64,000 bases of DNA, from assembly GCF_001722335.1 (NCBI RefSeq), contig NZ_MIHA01000003.1, forward strand, positions 124,001 through 188,000, read 5' to 3'. The notes beneath the pieces are model-generated. The model was not told the origin of the DNA, did no database searches, and worked only from the letters and a program-made list of their open reading frames with translations. Source of the DNA: Mycolicibacterium flavescens (lineage in GTDB: Bacteria > Actinomycetota > Actinomycetes > Mycobacteriales > Mycobacteriaceae). A program made the position numbers and the translations under genes. This document shows, one piece after another, positions 1 to 9,324 of the stretch (positions within the stretch are counted from its first letter, which is position 1; every line of letters begins with the position of its first letter).

Positions 1-1
1 C

Positions 2-868
2 CGGGCCGCGGAGACCAACAGCGAGAATCCGCTGATCCGAGATCCGTACGCGCAGATGTTCCTCGAGGCTGCGGGAAACGGTGTCTGGACCATGTATCTG
101 CGCCCAGAGGAACTGCCCGCCGAACTGGTCGAGATCGATCCCCGCTTCAAAGAGCGGATGCAGGCGATGATGGGATACACCGCTTCACGCACGTTGTTCT
201 TCGACGAGTTCTTCACTGACGCGGCGGCGAGTGGAATTCGCCAGGCGGTGATCCTGGCCGCAGGTCTGGATGCGCGCGCCTGGCGGTTGGACTGGCCTGC
301 CGGCAGTGTGGTCTACGAGATCGATCAGCCGAAGGTCCTGGACTTCAAGTTGTCCGCGCTCGAGGCGCACGGGGTTTCACCAGCAGCAACCTACGTCGGC
401 GTTCCGGTCGACCTGCGCAACGATTGGCCGGCCGCCCTGCGCGCGGCCGGCTTCGATCCCGCCACCCCGACCGCCTGGTCCGCCGAGGGCTTGCTGCCGT
501 ATCTGACCGCCAGTGCGCAGGACGTGCTCTTCGAGCGGATCACGGATCTGAGCGCAGCCGGCAGTCGGGCGGCGGTGGAGGCGTTCAACAACGAGTTCTT
601 CAGCGCGGAGAGTTTTGCGCGACGCGAGGAACAAATCCAGCTATATCGCGAAGCCGCGGCCAAGCTGGGCCGGGAGGACATCGCTGCGTCTGGCAATCTC
701 CTTTACGAGGAGGAGCGCACCGAGGTTGTCGATTGGCTCACCGCCCACGGTTGGCGGGCGTCCGGGGTAAGCGCGGCCGACCTGCTGGCCCGCAATGGCC
801 GGTCCGTGCCAAGCGATCTGGACGACGGCGTTCCGCAGAGCGTCTTCGTTGACGCGCGGTTGCCCTGA
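2..868 (+). CDS. SAM-dependent methyltransferase (leucine carboxyl methyltransferase-like family), 5' partial
   Basis: The reading frame is open from the first bases of the window, so the start codon lies upstream; an ATG at 56 is in frame but falls after family-typical residues ([11 protein letters not shown]). The glycine-rich AdoMet motif [12 protein letters not shown], followed by an acidic residue in VVYEIDQP, identifies the mycobacterial family of putative S-adenosylmethionine-dependent methyltransferases. The C-terminal half, with [10 protein letters not shown] and an acidic helix, also fits. These enzymes are cytosolic and are expanded in mycobacteria; most have no known substrate. 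The gene converges on the crotonase gene with about 36 bp between stops. The family is clear but the substrate cannot be inferred. Confidence 0.88.
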   Translation, partial: RAAETNSENPLIRDPYAQMFLEAAGNGVWTMYLRPEELPAELVEIDPRFKERMQAMMGYTASRTLFFDEFFTDAAASGIRQAVILAAGLDARAWRLDWPAGSVVYEIDQPKVLDFKLSALEAHGVSPAATYVGVPVDLRNDWPAALRAAGFDPATPTAWSAEGLLPYLTASAQDVLFERITDLSAAGSRAAVEAFNNEFFSAESFARREEQIQLYREAAAKLGREDIAASGNLLYEEERTEVVDWLTAHGWRASGVSAADLLARNGRSVPSDLDDGVPQSVFVDARLP

Positions 869-904
869 CTGGCAATTCACCGTGGCTGGCACGCGGTTCC
901 GGGC

Positions 905-1732
905 TCAGAGCCGTCCCTCGACCTGAAGTTCCGGATGCACCCAGTCCGGTGAGTTCTTCTGCTTGAACGCCCGGAAGCCCTCGCGCGCCTCCGGACCGAA
1001 CAGGCTGGTCTGCATGCCGATCCGGTCGTACAGGCCCAGGTAGTTGTCCAGGCTGGCCTTGATTACCCCGCGGGCCGCAGGAGCAGTCCGGCAGCTTTGT
1101 GCCAGAAGCTCTTTCGCGGTGTCGAGCAGTTCGTCGTGGGGAACCACCCTGGCGACCATGCCCCACTCCACCGCCTCTTGGGCGTTCAACGTCCGTCCGG
1201 TGAACATCAGGTCCTTTGTGCGGACCGGGCCGATCATCCGCGCCAGCACCTGGCTGTAGTAGGTGTCTGCGATGCCGCGGAACAGCTCGGGCACGCGGAA
1301 GGTGGCCCGGTCGCTGACCACGGCGAGATCGCTGCACATCGCGATCTGCAGACCGCCGCCCTGACACAGCCCGTTGACCGCCGACACGACCGGCTTCGGA
1401 GACTGCCGCAACACGTCGAAGGGCGTCACGTCCATGCCTATGGTGGAGGCGAAGTCCATCCAGTTGTCCTCTGCCGCTTGACCGAGGTCGCCGCCGGGCG
1501 CGAAGACGTCACCGGTGCCGGTGATGAGCAGTCCCGCCAGGTCGGGATCCGCGTTGACCCGACTGATTGCGTAGCGGATGCCGAAGTACATGGCCGGAGT
1601 CATCGCGTTGCGTGCCTGCGGTCGATCCAAGGTGCAGATCGCGAACGCCCCCTCTCGTGTGAACGTGAGAAACGGGGTGCCGAGCCAGTCGCCGTCGGGT
1701 GGGCGCGGACCGCCGTTGGGGCTGTCGGACAT
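905..1732 (-). CDS. Enoyl-CoA hydratase/isomerase (crotonase) family protein
   Basis: A 275-residue crotonase-fold protein. The segments FAPGGDLGQA and GLCQGGGLQIAMCSD correspond to the two oxyanion-hole strands that hold the acyl-CoA thioester carbonyl, and RVPELFRGI matches the helix that carries a catalytic Glu in hydratases. I placed the start at 1732 (MSDSPNGG) because GGAAGGGA lies about 7 bases upstream; an in-frame ATG at 1801 has no comparable site. It is divergent from the SDR gene at 1901 and probably belongs to the same catabolic unit. It would hydrate or isomerise an unsaturated acyl-CoA in a beta-oxidation-like route. The substrate is unknown. Confidence 0.88.
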   Translation of the reverse strand: MSDSPNGGPRPPDGDWLGTPFLTFTREGAFAICTLDRPQARNAMTPAMYFGIRYAISRVNADPDLAGLLITGTGDVFAPGGDLGQAAEDNWMDFASTIGMDVTPFDVLRQSPKPVVSAVNGLCQGGGLQIAMCSDLAVVSDRATFRVPELFRGIADTYYSQVLARMIGPVRTKDLMFTGRTLNAQEAVEWGMVARVVPHDELLDTAKELLAQSCRTAPAARGVIKASLDNYLGLYDRIGMQTSLFGPEAREGFRAFKQKNSPDWVHPELQVEGRL

Positions 1733-1785
1733 CTGAAATCCCTTCCAGAGCTTTGAGTGTTCCGTCAGCATCAAATTAGCCAAAT

Positions 1786-1803
1786 AGTTGAAGGAATCCA
1801 ACT
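1786..1803. promoter_or_regulatory. Short inverted repeat in the crotonase/SDR divergent promoter
   Basis: AGTTG and CAACT arms are separated by 8 bases. On the minus strand TTGGAT and TAATTT are 17 bases apart, a plausible sigma-A-type promoter for the crotonase gene, and the repeat overlaps its -35 region. Arms of only 5 bp are weak evidence for an operator. Confidence 0.3.
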
Positions 1804-1900
1804 TCCCGGCGTAGCATCCTCGGAATGGCGCACGTCACTTAGGCATGCCCGCACCGCCGCGCCGGGCGCGGAAAACAGCGATCTCAATGGAGGAAAATCG

Positions 1901-2728
1901 ATGGGTTCACTCGACGGCCGGGTCGTCTTCATCACTGGCGCCGCCCGCGGGCAGGGCCGTTCGCACGCGGTGATGTGTGCCGAACAGGGCGCCAACATCG
2001 TCGGAGTCGACATCTGCGAGGACCTCGACGTCGTGCCCTACAAGCTCGGCACCTACGACGATCTCGAGGAGACCGCTCGCCTGGTCGAGAAGACCGGGCA
2101 GGAAATGCTGTTCGAGAAGGCCGACGTCCGCGACATGGCCGCACTGCAGAAGGTTTTCGACGCTGGAGTGGAGCGGTTTGGCCACATCGACACCGTCATC
2201 GCCAACGCCGGTGTGGTGCTCACCAATGCAGACGAGCGCGACGCCTCCGAAGCGCTGCGACTGGGCCTCGACATCATGCTGATCGGGGTGTGGAACACCT
2301 TCCAGGTCGCCATCCCACACATCAAGGAGCGCGGCCAGGGCGGCAACCTGATTGCGACCAGTTCCATGATCGCGTTGCTTGATCTCACCGACGGACGCGG
2401 TGGCACCGATGCCTATCTCACGTCGAAGCTCGCGATCACCGGCCTGGTGCGCGCCTACGCACTCATGCTCGCCGCCGACCGCATTCGCGTCAACGCCGTG
2501 GCGCCGACCAATTGCTCGACACCGATGATCACCGAGAATCCGGCACTCTTCAAGGTGATCGAGGAGAACCCGCACCTGGCCAACGCGATGTCGACCGCGC
2601 TGCCGGACTTCCCGATGATCGAACCACGCGATGTCAGCAACGCGATCCTGTTCTTGATCAGCGACGCGGGTCGCTCGTTCACCGGGAGCTTGTTGAAGGT
2701 AGACGCCGGGATGGACGTCAAGCGCTAG
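1901..2728 (+). CDS. Mycofactocin-type SDR family oxidoreductase
   Basis: A 275-residue short-chain dehydrogenase. The Rossmann motif is GAARGQG at residues 13-19 followed by RSHA, a signature of the SDR subgroup whose bound nicotinamide cofactor is thought to be recycled through the peptide-derived redox carrier mycofactocin rather than exchanged. IANAG and the catalytic YLTSK (Y-x3-K) are intact. The start at 1901 is set by GGAGG at 1889-1893; upstream in-frame codons lack this. It is followed after 13 bp by a second SDR and then a P450, all on the plus strand, suggesting one transcript. The likely role is oxidation of a secondary alcohol in a catabolic pathway; the substrate is unknown. 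Confidence 0.88.
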   Translation: MGSLDGRVVFITGAARGQGRSHAVMCAEQGANIVGVDICEDLDVVPYKLGTYDDLEETARLVEKTGQEMLFEKADVRDMAALQKVFDAGVERFGHIDTVIANAGVVLTNADERDASEALRLGLDIMLIGVWNTFQVAIPHIKERGQGGNLIATSSMIALLDLTDGRGGTDAYLTSKLAITGLVRAYALMLAADRIRVNAVAPTNCSTPMITENPALFKVIEENPHLANAMSTALPDFPMIEPRDVSNAILFLISDAGRSFTGSLLKVDAGMDVKR

Positions 2729-2741
2729 GCGACGACACACG

Positions 2742-3539
2742 ATGCAGTACGGAATAGCGGACCGCTCGGCGCTGGTCGTCGGCGGCAGTAAGGGAATCGG
2801 CTTCGAGGTCGCCAAGCAGCTCGCCGACGAGGGTGCGCGGGTGGCGGTGCTCGCGCGGACCAAAACCGACGTCGATGCCGCGGTCGAGGCCATCCGGGAT
2901 GGTGGCGGCACGGCGATCGGCGTCACCGGCGACGTCAGTGATCCCGAGCAGCTCACCGCCGCCGTCCGCGAGACCTCAGCCGCACACGGTCCGCCGCTGA
3001 TAGTGGTCGGTCAGGCCAAGTATCAGCGCCCGGGAGACTTCGCCGACATCACCGACGTGAATCTCTACCGCGAGTCCTTCGAGATGCACACCATGAGCCA
3101 GATTCTGCTCCTTCATGCAGTGCTGCCGGCGATGAAGGAGGCCGGCTGGGGGCGATTCGTCCACGTCGGCTCGGCCACCGCGAAGGAACCGGCGGGCAAC
3201 ATTCATCATGCGGTCGCCAACACCAGTCGACCGTCGACCGTCGGCATGCTCAAGACGGTCTCCGACGAGTACGCCAGATACGGCATTACGGTCAACACCG
3301 TCGCACCGGGTTGGATCGAGACGCAGAACGCGCTCGACTATCTGCAGAACCACCTCGGCACCAGTTCCGATGAAGAGCGCCGGGAGTTCATGCTGAACCA
3401 GGCCCGCGTCCCTGCGGCCCGCATGGGAAGGCCGAGCGAAATCGCGTCTCTCATCACATATTTGTGTTCCGAGCCGGCCGGATACATCACCGGCAGCTGG
3501 ATCGAAGTCGACGGTGGCTTGCACCGCTCGGCGTTCTGA
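2742..3539 (+). CDS. SDR family protein with degenerate active site
   Basis: A 265-residue SDR fold with an intact cofactor motif GGSKGIG near the N-terminus and the SDR C-terminal signature GYITGSWIEVDGG. The NNAG strand is replaced by VVGQAKYQ. Where Y-x3-K should lie the sequence reads HAVANTSRPSTVG, so aligning SR with the usual SK puts Ala in place of the catalytic Tyr and Arg in place of Lys. The protein may bind NAD(P) without the canonical reduction chemistry, or use other residues. It is 13 bp behind the mycofactocin-type SDR and 15 bp ahead of the P450, so it is probably co-transcribed and co-functional with them. Confidence 0.82.
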   Translation: MQYGIADRSALVVGGSKGIGFEVAKQLADEGARVAVLARTKTDVDAAVEAIRDGGGTAIGVTGDVSDPEQLTAAVRETSAAHGPPLIVVGQAKYQRPGDFADITDVNLYRESFEMHTMSQILLLHAVLPAMKEAGWGRFVHVGSATAKEPAGNIHHAVANTSRPSTVGMLKTVSDEYARYGITVNTVAPGWIETQNALDYLQNHLGTSSDEERREFMLNQARVPAARMGRPSEIASLITYLCSEPAGYITGSWIEVDGGLHRSAF

Positions 3540-4712
<1,173 letters not shown>

Positions 4713-4716
4713 CGGT

Positions 4717-6243
4717 TTACACCGTCGAGGAGTACTTGACGACGAGCTGCTGCTTGTAGAGCTTGCCGGCATCGGTGCGTGGCAACTGCGCCTCGAACGA
4801 GATCGAGCGCGGACACTTGTAGTGCGCCAATCGCTTCCGAAGCCAGTCGAGCAGCTCTGTCGCGAATGCGTCGGTGGCGTCGGCAGGATCGACCAGCTGA
4901 ACCACCCCCTTGACCGACTGCCCCATCTCGTCGTCCGGGATGCCGAACACCGCGGCGTCGAGCACCTTGGGATGGGTGATCAGCAGATCCTCGGCTTCCT
5001 GCGGGTAGATGTTCACGCCGCCCGAGATGATCATGTGGTGTCTGCGGTCGGTGAGATATAGGTAGCCGTGGTCATCGAGATACCCAATGTCGCCCACCGT
5101 CGCCCAGCCGTGTGCATTGCGCGCAGCCGACGTTTTCGCCTCATCCTTGAGGTAAGTGAAGGAATAACCACCCTCGTAATAGATTTCGCCCGCCTGTCCA
5201 GGCGGCAACTCGCGGCCGTCCTCGTCGAGGATGTGCGGCACTCCGACCAGCGGACGGCCCACCGAACCCGGATGGTTCAGCCAGTCCTCCGCGCGGATGA
5301 AGGACGCACCCACGGCTTCCGACGAGGCGTAGTACTCGTCGATGATCGGCCCCCACCACTGGATCATCTGCTTCTTGATGTCGATCGGGCAGGGGGCTGC
5401 GGCGTGGACTACCCGCTTCAGGCTCGAGATGTCATACGAATGTCGGACTCCTTCAGGCAGTTTGAGCATCCGAACGAGCATTGCCGGAACGAACTGGCCG
5501 TGCGTGACGCCGTATCGCTGAATACACTCCAGCGCGGCCTCGGGGTCGAACTTCTCCATGACCACGGTGGTGCCGCCCAATGACTGCACCGCCATCGACC
5601 AAAACGACGGTGCGGTGTGGTACAACGGCGCCGGACTCAAGTACACAGAGTCACCGGTGATTCCAACGGCATCAAGCAGTGGCATCAATATGTTGTGCGC
5701 CTTCGCCGGCGGCAGATGCGGAAGCTCTCGGCGGATCCCCTTGGGCCGTCCGGTGGTACCCGAGGAGTACTGCAGAAGGTCGCCCTCGGTCTCGTCGGGG
5801 ATCGGCGTCGACGGTTGGTCGGCAACACATTCCGGATAGCGCGTCCAGCCGGCGAGGTCGTCGTCGGCCATCAGCAACACGTCGGGCAGTCCCGCAGAAA
5901 GATGGGTTCCGAGGCCTTCGCACACCGCGCGCATGGCACACGAACCGACCACCGCCTTGGCGCCACTGTTCTCGACGATGTACGCCGCCTCGGCCGAGGT
6001 CAGGTGGGTGTTGATCAGCGCGTAATACAGACCACTGCGTCGAGCCGCCCACATCACCGCGTGAATGTGTTCGTTGTTCTCCATGACCACCGCCACGGTA
6101 TCGCCCTCACGCAGGCCGGCGGCCCGCCAGAAATGAGCGAGCCGATTGGCCCGTTCCTCGAGTTCAGCGAAGCCGATCTCGGTGCCCGCTCGGGCCAGAA
6201 TCAGGGCAGGTTTGTCCACGTCGACATGGTCACGGATCTGCAT
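4717..6243 (-). CDS. Acyl-CoA synthetase (FadD-type, AMP-binding)
   Basis: A 508-residue adenylate-forming ligase. The P-loop-like motif YSSGTTGRPKGI, the substrate-pocket segment EYYASSEA, the hinge motif YLTDRRHHMIISGG and the C-terminal lysine region DAGKLYK are all present, so a full acid-to-acyl-AMP-to-acyl-CoA reaction is expected. The start at 6243 (MQIRDH) has AGGAGAG 6 bases upstream; the longer in-frame start at 6279 does not. It is transcribed away from the P450 cluster but converges on it, and probably activates the acid produced or used by the same pathway. The specific FadD number cannot be assigned from sequence alone. Confidence 0.9.
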   Translation of the reverse strand: MQIRDHVDVDKPALILARAGTEIGFAELEERANRLAHFWRAAGLREGDTVAVVMENNEHIHAVMWAARRSGLYYALINTHLTSAEAAYIVENSGAKAVVGSCAMRAVCEGLGTHLSAGLPDVLLMADDDLAGWTRYPECVADQPSTPIPDETEGDLLQYSSGTTGRPKGIRRELPHLPPAKAHNILMPLLDAVGITGDSVYLSPAPLYHTAPSFWSMAVQSLGGTTVVMEKFDPEAALECIQRYGVTHGQFVPAMLVRMLKLPEGVRHSYDISSLKRVVHAAAPCPIDIKKQMIQWWGPIIDEYYASSEAVGASFIRAEDWLNHPGSVGRPLVGVPHILDEDGRELPPGQAGEIYYEGGYSFTYLKDEAKTSAARNAHGWATVGDIGYLDDHGYLYLTDRRHHMIISGGVNIYPQEAEDLLITHPKVLDAAVFGIPDDEMGQSVKGVVQLVDPADATDAFATELLDWLRKRLAHYKCPRSISFEAQLPRTDAGKLYKQQLVVKYSSTV

Positions 6244-6333
6244 GCCGCTCTCCTTGCTCGTAAGCTTCTCGGGTACCAATCCCGTTCACGGGTAAGGTTT
6301 TACCGCGTCCCCCAAGTCGTCTAGTCTAGTAGC

Positions 6334-6951
6334 ATGCCCCGTACCATTTGGAACCCCGAAACCACCGCCGTCGTCTGCGTCGAATGCCAGAACGGCGTGC
6401 TGGGGCCGGAATCGGTCTTGCCGGCGTTGGCCGCCGACAGCGCCGACCTTGTGAGCAACGTGCGCCGCCTGCTCGAATCCGCGCGCGAGTTCGGTGCCCG
6501 AGTGGTGCATGCCACCTATGAGGGCAACTTTGGCGGCCAGCCGACAGGTACCGCCTGGCTGTGGCGCGCGCTCGGTCCGGCGACAGCGCATTGGAAGCCT
6601 GGCACAGCTGAAACCTCCGTCGTTCCAGAGTTGTTGGGCGAGCATGATCTCGTACTCCCCCGTCATCACGGCCTGTTTCCCACGGTGGACTCGGAACTGC
6701 TGCCGGTACTGAAGGGCCTTGGCATCACCACGATCGTTCTGGTGGGCGTGTCGTTGAATCTGGCCATCACCCACACCGCCGGGCACGCCACCCAAGCCGG
6801 CTTCGAGCTCGTCGTACCCCGCGACGCCGTCGGAGGAACCCCGGTCGAGTACGCGGAGCAGGTTCTGAACAACACGATTGCCGTACTCGGTCGGCTGACC
6901 ACCGTCGACAAGTTGATCGAGGAATGGACTCCAGCTCCATCGCCGGTGTAA
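6334..6951 (+). CDS. Isochorismatase-like fold protein with missing catalytic residues
   Basis: A 205-residue alpha/beta protein with the isochorismatase/cysteine-hydrolase layout: N-terminal strand AVVCVECQNGVL, central HATYEGNFGG, and the late strand VLVGVSLNLAITHTAGHAT. In active cysteine hydrolases the first strand ends in Asp, a Lys follows the middle strand, and Cys sits in the GVxTxxCVxxTAxxA motif. Here they read Glu, no clear Lys (LVLPRHHGLF), and Ala. It is therefore probably not a cysteine amidase; it may bind ligand or use a divergent mechanism. A TAGTCT hexamer lies exactly 6 bases before the ATG, so the transcript is probably leaderless. Confidence 0.8.
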   Translation: MPRTIWNPETTAVVCVECQNGVLGPESVLPALAADSADLVSNVRRLLESAREFGARVVHATYEGNFGGQPTGTAWLWRALGPATAHWKPGTAETSVVPELLGEHDLVLPRHHGLFPTVDSELLPVLKGLGITTIVLVGVSLNLAITHTAGHATQAGFELVVPRDAVGGTPVEYAEQVLNNTIAVLGRLTTVDKLIEEWTPAPSPV

Positions 6952-6973
6952 CGCCTACCCGGCCCTCGACAGA

Positions 6974-7298
6974 TCAGACCGGATCGAATCCAGAGATCAG
7001 CCAACGGTTGTCAACCTTGTCGAGACTCACGCGAACACTGGACACGCTTTGGCCTGCTTCGACTGCCTGGCCTCGTGGGCGTGCACGCCCAACCACCCGG
7101 CCAACGCGCCAAGGGCCGGCACCGTGACCAAACCTGCGACGAGCCCCCGCCACAGGTGCGGTACCCAGCGGCCGGCTTCTTTCTCGGTCCGGCCCTCGGT
7201 GAGGTCATCAGCGTCGTCGTCGCGCCGCCTGCGTCGACGTAGTCGAGAACGTCGGCGGTGGAAGATGTTTCGTCGTCCGACGTTTCGGTAGTGTCAGC
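6974..7298 (-). pseudogene. Mce-associated membrane protein remnant
   Basis: No intact gene occupies this stretch, but three minus-strand pieces in different frames resemble mycobacterial Mce-associated proteins. They are an acidic segment (ADTTETSDDETSSTADV), then DDADDLTEG plus one transmembrane segment (GLVAGLVTVPALGALAGWLG, ending before HAHEARQ), then after a frame change the typical C-terminus VSLDKVDNRWLISGFDPV and a stop at 6974. Such proteins are about 200 residues and are encoded at the end of mce operons. The central soluble domain is deleted here. The fragment is continuous with an MCE-protein C-terminus upstream, so this is a decayed end of an mce operon. Confidence 0.6.
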
Positions 7299-7344
7299 GC
7301 GGAGGCGTTCAGCTCCCCGGAGATGCCACCATGGACTGCTACGT

Positions 7345-7443
7345 CTACTCCTTCGAGGCGCCCCTGGCCAAATTGGCCTGGGTGTAGACCTTGCCGTCCG
7401 GGCCCATGTAGGTGCCGGTGGCCGGGTCGTACTCCGCGGTCAC
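7345..7443 (-). pseudogene. C-terminal fragment of an MCE-family protein
   Basis: About 31 minus-strand codons (AEYDPATGTYMGPDGKVYTQ then ANLARGASKE, stop at 7345) match the C-terminal tail typical of Mce lipid-transporter proteins, which end in a YDPxTGxYxGPDG segment. Nothing upstream continues the protein. At 7443 the similarity stops abruptly and an unrelated plus-strand fragment begins, marking a deletion junction. It is part of the same mce remnant as the adjacent fragment. Confidence 0.55.
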
Positions 7444-7644
7444 GAGGCGAACGCCGCGACAGTGGCGAAGGTGATTGCCGAACGGCGACATCTGCCGACA
7501 CCCAACGACGAGTGCCGACTGCTGGCGGCCATCGGTATGCTGCTGGTCGAGCGCGTCCTTGATCGATGGGTGTCGGCACCGGGGCGCGCTCTCGACGATC
7601 TGATCCGCCAGGAGTTCGCGGCGCTGCCCGCGGTACTGAAGTAG
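7444..7644 (+). pseudogene. Fragment resembling the C-terminal half of a TetR-type regulator
   Basis: Sixty-six plus-strand codons (EANAATVAKVIAERR, RLLAAIGMLLVERVLDRW, DDLIRQEFAALPAVLK) form amphipathic helices like the ligand domain of a TetR-family repressor, with a natural stop at 7642-7644. No helix-turn-helix precedes it; the frame upstream is antisense to the mce remnant and carries no recognisable domain. I read it as a truncated regulator left at a deletion junction. The family assignment is tentative. Confidence 0.35.
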
Positions 7645-7710
7645 AGGCTTCGCTACCGCCGACGAATCGTCGAAGCGCCTACCGTGGAGGCCACATGCCG
7701 GTCATGCTGG

Positions 7711-8169
7711 CTAGGTCGCGTCGTTCTCGTGCCGGATGGTGAATTCGGGTATGCGGTAACCACTCTCGCCGAGGTCCGCAATGCAGGCCTGCACTGGTTG
7801 GCCGATGCGGACGTCGGCCGGGTCGGCGTCGATAACCGCGTTGATACGCAGGCCTGGCTGTTCGTCGAGTTCGATGAGGCCGACGACGTAGGGCGGTATG
7901 CGGCCCGGCACCAGCGCCTGGCGTATCACGATGTAGCTGAAGATGGTGCCCCGGCCGCTGACTTCTTCGAAGTGCACCGGGCCGCCTGTATACCGGCTGC
8001 GTTCCAACGGGGGATGAATCCACTTGCCAGTGTCGTCGCAGCGACACAGCATCAACTTGCCCTGCTTGAGACCCTCCCAATACGGTGCCGAGTCGGGGTC
8101 CGGAACCGGGATCGGCGGCATCAGTTGCGGATTGGTGGCCGATGGCGATGCCGCGGCTGGTGATGTCAT
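7711..8169 (-). CDS. DUF35 OB-fold protein, partner of the thiolase-fold enzyme
   Basis: A 152-residue protein of the DUF35 (rubredoxin-like zinc ribbon plus OB fold) family. These proteins form complexes with thiolase-superfamily enzymes, as ChsH2 does with Ltp2 in steroid side-chain cleavage. The N-terminal helix DSAPYWEGLKQGKLMLCRCD and the OB-fold segments GTIFSYIVIRQ and YVVGLIELDEQPGLR are clear. The usual two CxxC pairs are reduced to a CRC, so the zinc site looks degenerate. Its start overlaps the stop of the thiolase-fold gene by ATGA, implying translational coupling and a stoichiometric complex. Confidence 0.85.
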   Translation of the reverse strand: MTSPAAASPSATNPQLMPPIPVPDPDSAPYWEGLKQGKLMLCRCDDTGKWIHPPLERSRYTGGPVHFEEVSGRGTIFSYIVIRQALVPGRIPPYVVGLIELDEQPGLRINAVIDADPADVRIGQPVQACIADLGESGYRIPEFTIRHENDAT

Positions 8170-9302
8170 GGCTTCTCCCTGCTGTAGACGTTGGCACCGC
8201 CGAAAGGACCGCCGCCGGCAGTGACGAGAGCGAGCTGCGCGTCGTCGACCTGGCGTACGCCGGCGGCGTGGCGCAGCTGCAAGGCGGCTTCGTAGTGGTG
8301 GTTGAGGCCGTGGATGTAGCCCTCGGATAACAGGCCGCCGTGTGGGTTCACCACCACGTCGCCGCCGTACGTCGCGCGGCCGGTGGAGAAGAACTTGCCC
8401 ACCTCGCCCTTCTCGCAGAAACCGAAGCCTTCCATGGTGGCCATCACCGTGTAGGTGAAGCAGTCGTACATGCAGGCCAGATCCATGTCGGCCGGCGTCA
8501 GACCCGTCTTCTCCCAGATTTTTGGACCCGCCGTGCGCGAATACATCTCGGTTGGGTCATCCCACTCCGTCCACCCCGCCCCGCCCTGGGAGTTCGACGA
8601 TCCGAGCAGCCACATGGGATCCTGCTTGGCGTTGCGCGCGATGTCCTCGCCGGTGATCAGGATAGCCACCGCCCCGTCGACCTCGGACGTGCAGTCCAGC
8701 ACCCGGAACGGCTCGTTGATCCAACGCGCGGCCAAGTAGTCGTCCATCGACAGCGGCTCACGACGCAGCGCATGCTCATTGGGGCCAGCATGCTTGCGCT
8801 GAGTGATCGCGATGTGACCGAGATCCTCACAGGTGGAGCCGTACTCGTGCTGATGGCGGCGGGCCCACATGGCGAACCACTGCGGCGGCACCATATAACC
8901 GGATGCGGTGTCGAACTGGTCGTGATGCGGCACCTGCATCGGACCCTCGACATGACCGAACCGGTAACCGGACCGGCCGTTGAGCGAGCGATATACCAGT
9001 ACCGCCTTGCACATCCCGGCTTCGATCACCGCTGCGGCAGTGGCGATCTGGTCGGCGACCAGGTTCCCACCGCCGTACATCGAGTTGGCCCATGCCAACT
9101 CGTCGATTCCGAGCGCCCACCCCACAAAGATCGGCTGCTCGGAGTCTCCTGCAGAGAACGTACAGATTCCGTCGATGTCGGCCGGTGTCAGCCCGGCGTC
9201 TTCGATGGCATCCCGGCAGGCGGCGACGGCCATGCCGCGGGTGGTGCGGCCGGACTTCTTCGAGTAGGTGGTGCGGCCGATTCCGATGACGGCACAGGTC
9301 AT
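8166..9302 (-). CDS. Thiolase-fold lipid-transfer protein (Ltp2-like aldolase candidate)
   Basis: A 378-residue thiolase-superfamily protein beginning CAVIGIGRTTYSKKSGRTT. The C-terminal catalytic region NPHGGLLSEGYIHGLNH is present, but no cysteine occurs where thiolases carry the nucleophile (the region reads ANSMYGGGNLVADQ). This matches the Ltp2/SCP2-thiolase branch, whose studied member is a retro-aldolase acting with a DUF35 protein. A GGAGAG site precedes the ATG. It lies between a two-domain acyl-CoA dehydrogenase gene upstream and the DUF35 gene downstream, so I infer it cleaves a beta-hydroxyacyl-CoA formed in that operon. Thiolysis is less likely. Confidence 0.83.
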   Translation of the reverse strand: MTCAVIGIGRTTYSKKSGRTTRGMAVAACRDAIEDAGLTPADIDGICTFSAGDSEQPIFVGWALGIDELAWANSMYGGGNLVADQIATAAAVIEAGMCKAVLVYRSLNGRSGYRFGHVEGPMQVPHHDQFDTASGYMVPPQWFAMWARRHQHEYGSTCEDLGHIAITQRKHAGPNEHALRREPLSMDDYLAARWINEPFRVLDCTSEVDGAVAILITGEDIARNAKQDPMWLLGSSNSQGGAGWTEWDDPTEMYSRTAGPKIWEKTGLTPADMDLACMYDCFTYTVMATMEGFGFCEKGEVGKFFSTGRATYGGDVVVNPHGGLLSEGYIHGLNHHYEAALQLRHAAGVRQVDDAQLALVTAGGGPFGGANVYSREKP

Positions 9303-9324
9303 TTCATCTCTCCAGTCATCTTGG

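Noticed and set aside
1757..1900. N-terminal extension of the SDR starting at 1901
   Set aside because: The added residues are unrelated to SDRs, cross the divergent promoter and lack a ribosome site; GGAGG before 1901 sets the start.
6291..6304. GGTAA-N4-TTACC repeat between the ligase and isochorismatase-like genes
   Set aside because: Five-base arms are expected by chance at this length and no second copy was found.
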